Positions 16,200 to 17,172 of a stretch of 17,172 bases of DNA are shown one piece after another. The stretch lies in NCBI GenBank assembly GCA_012521525.1, contig JAAYMG010000027.1, positions 1 to 17,172 on the forward strand, written 5' to 3'. Position numbers and translations under genes: made by a program. Below the pieces are notes generated by a model. The model was given only the letters and a program-made list of their open reading frames with translations, did no database searches and had not been told where the DNA came from. The stretch comes from Clostridiales bacterium. GTDB taxonomy: Bacteria; Bacillota; Clostridia; Oscillospirales; JAAYOS01. The number at the start of each line of letters is the position of its first letter. The stretch's first letter is position 1.

Positions 16200-16889
16200 T
16201 CAGGTATCCGTGGAGCCAGTCAGCCATTCGACCGCGTGTTCGCAGGCCTGCTTTGCTTCGCCCAGGTCCTCGCCGGAGTACCTGTAATCAAAGCTCTTGC
16301 AGAAACGGGAGACCTCATCGGAGCGGACCCTGAGGTCTTTTCCGGCGACGGAACCGATGTCGGCAGCAAAGCTGGCAAACTGCTTTGAGGAAAGATGCTC
16401 CAGTCCGCTCTTCAGAAGCGCGGCGGCATGCGCAAAGCAGAACTTGGGCTGCCTGAGCAGTTTCTCGCGAAATTCGGGTTCTGCCTTCCACAGATAGACG
16501 ATATTGCTGCAGTACTTCTCTAGAGTGCTTTCTATCCTGCGGCACAGGAAGCAATCGTCCGCCATGCCTGCAAGCTTATGGGCAGCTGCCTGGGCTTGCT
16601 TCTTTGAACCGCCGGACACTTCCTCAAACAGTTTTTCGATCTCCCTGAGGTGTGTCTCCAGGATAAGAGCCAGGCTTAGCCTGTTTCTCATTGAGAGCAT
16701 ATCGCGGTAGTGCCTGGCGCAAAAGCCAGACTCATTTGTTTCGATGCGCACGTCGGGCTCCATCATCGCGGCGCCCATTATATATTCAAGGCTCTGCCTT
16801 TCGAACTTCTCATGCAGCCTGCAGACCGGGCATGAGTCGTACTTGTCGAATTCCTCATTTATTGGTATCGTGTAATTCTTTTCTATCAT
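16200..16889 (-). CDS. Cys/His-motif protein with duplicated CxxC...CxxH module, probably DUF6062
   Basis: A 229-residue soluble protein of unknown function that I believe belongs to DUF6062, common in clostridia. Two similar modules are visible. In the first, CPVC (20-23) is followed by GFCARH (Cys57, His60). In the second, CFLC (113-116) is followed by KFCFAH (Cys151, His154). The spacing from the second to third Cys is 34 and 35 residues, so the gene likely arose by internal duplication, each half binding one zinc or an iron-sulfur cluster. Helices rich in Leu, Glu and Arg link them. There is no signal peptide or membrane helix. ATG 16889 has only a distant AAAGGG (about 14 nt away). A perfect TTGACA lies upstream (16924-16929) but with no matching -10. 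It is a single-gene unit closed by the 16140-16175 terminator. Confidence 0.8.
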   Translation of the reverse strand: MIEKNYTIPINEEFDKYDSCPVCRLHEKFERQSLEYIMGAAMMEPDVRIETNESGFCARHYRDMLSMRNRLSLALILETHLREIEKLFEEVSGGSKKQAQAAAHKLAGMADDCFLCRRIESTLEKYCSNIVYLWKAEPEFREKLLRQPKFCFAHAAALLKSGLEHLSSKQFASFAADIGSVAGKDLRVRSDEVSRFCKSFDYRYSGEDLGEAKQACEHAVEWLTGSTDT

Positions 16890-16890
16890 C

Positions 16891-16919
16891 TTGCTTCACT
16901 GTCCCTTTAAGCGTATAAT
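16891..16919 (+). promoter_or_regulatory. Sigma-A promoter of the right-end gene
   Basis: TTGCTT (16891-16896) and a perfect TATAAT (16914-16919) are separated by 17 nt. The start near 16926 would give a leader of about 180 nt before the ATG at 17107. The -35 begins 2 bp beyond the start codon of the divergent gene. Confidence 0.55.
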
Positions 16920-16975
16920 TAATTGTCAACAGGAAAATCGAAATATGTCAGCTGATCCAAAAATCAAAGATATGA

Positions 16976-17007
16976 GATAAAGATAAAAAGATAAAGATAA
17001 AGAGAAA
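16976..17007 (+). repeat. Short GATAAA tandem repeat
   Basis: GATAAA occurs four times almost in tandem (16976, 16982 with two extra A, 16990, 16996), followed by a degenerate GAGAAAA. It lies in the predicted leader of the gene starting at 17107. It is a simple repeat prone to slippage; no role can be assigned. Confidence 0.75.
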
Positions 17008-17106
17008 AGTATAAACAGGGGAATCAAATTATCTACCGGCACTAAGAGGATCGACGACATTAAGCGGAACATCAGTCAGGGAAATCATTACATAAGGAAC
17101 TCTTAT

Positions 17107-17172
17107 ATGAAATACAGGATCGAAAACGGCTTTGTAGCAATAGACAAACCGGAAGATTTCAACGCCAAAAAA
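17107..17172 (+). CDS. Start of an unidentified gene, cut by window edge
   Basis: The first 22 codons of an open frame begin at ATG 17107 (MKYRIENGFVAIDKPEDFNA). AAGGA lies 8 nt upstream and a sigma-A promoter further up, so it looks like a real start. The short peptide has no signal sequence and is too short for a family call. A CorA-type transporter N-terminus is one thought, but nothing here proves it. Confidence 0.5.
   Translation, partial: MKYRIENGFVAIDKPEDFNAKK

Noticed and set aside
16905..16929. TTGACAATTAAT on the minus strand as promoter of the 16200-16889 gene
   Set aside because: The -35 is perfect, but 17 nt downstream the sequence is AGGGAC and no -10 fits at 16-18 nt. It resembles the start of the tac promoter by chance.
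16976..17007. CRISPR-like array
   Set aside because: The units are 6-8 nt with no spacers; this is a simple-sequence tract.

Overview
The window looks like a piece of chromosome from an anaerobic, endospore-forming member of the Bacillota (class Clostridia, moderate G+C). The main evidence is a spoIIID gene, a spoVAD-spoVAE pair, a free-standing rubredoxin, strong Gram-positive Shine-Dalgarno sites, frequent TTG starts, and a Bacillota-type LexA box in front of uvrB. I see no transposase, phage gene, CRISPR array, rRNA or tRNA. All functional calls come from reading the sequence and from family knowledge; no search was run.

Layout. (1) 1-1127: the 5' part of a MATE-family exporter on the minus strand, cut by the left edge. 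(2) 1128-1462: a divergent control region with a MATE promoter on one strand and, on the other, a sigma-A promoter whose spacer holds a perfect GAAC-N4-GTTC SOS box. (3) 1463-6316: uvrB-uvrA, the damage-recognition part of nucleotide excision repair, in one operon. (4) 6356-7157: a small rubredoxin gene with its own promoter and a leader of about 140 nt, then an unrecognised 122-residue protein, closed by a strong bidirectional terminator. (5) 7395-8501 (minus) and 8674-9477 (plus): two divergent membrane-protein genes. The second is a rhomboid-fold protein that lacks the protease residues and ends in a Cys/His-rich zinc-ribbon-like domain. (6) 9505-11493 (minus): a GH31 protein resembling sulfoquinovosidase YihQ that keeps the nucleophile Asp but appears to have Gly at the acid/base position. 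(7) 11711-13964 (minus): a complete polar amino acid ABC importer operon (lipoprotein, permease, ATPase) with a strong promoter and two tandem terminators. (8) 14329-15989: spoIIID (plus) facing spoVAD-spoVAE (minus) tail to tail with 2 nt between them. (9) 16200-16889 (minus): a protein with a duplicated CxxC...CxxH module, probably DUF6062. (10) 17107-17172: the first 22 codons of a gene cut by the right edge.

How the genes fit together. The window is a string of short independent units, not one pathway. uvrBA is the SOS-inducible repair unit. The ABC operon imports an amino acid. The sporulation cluster joins a mother-cell regulator (SpoIIID, with a sigma-E-like promoter) to part of the forespore dipicolinate channel (SpoVAD, SpoVAE); spoVAC, which normally precedes spoVAD, is absent here. 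The best leads for new biology are the GH31 protein with the altered catalytic site, the rhomboid pseudoprotease with a zinc-ribbon tail, and the duplicated Cys/His protein. I found no convincing multi-gene novel system.
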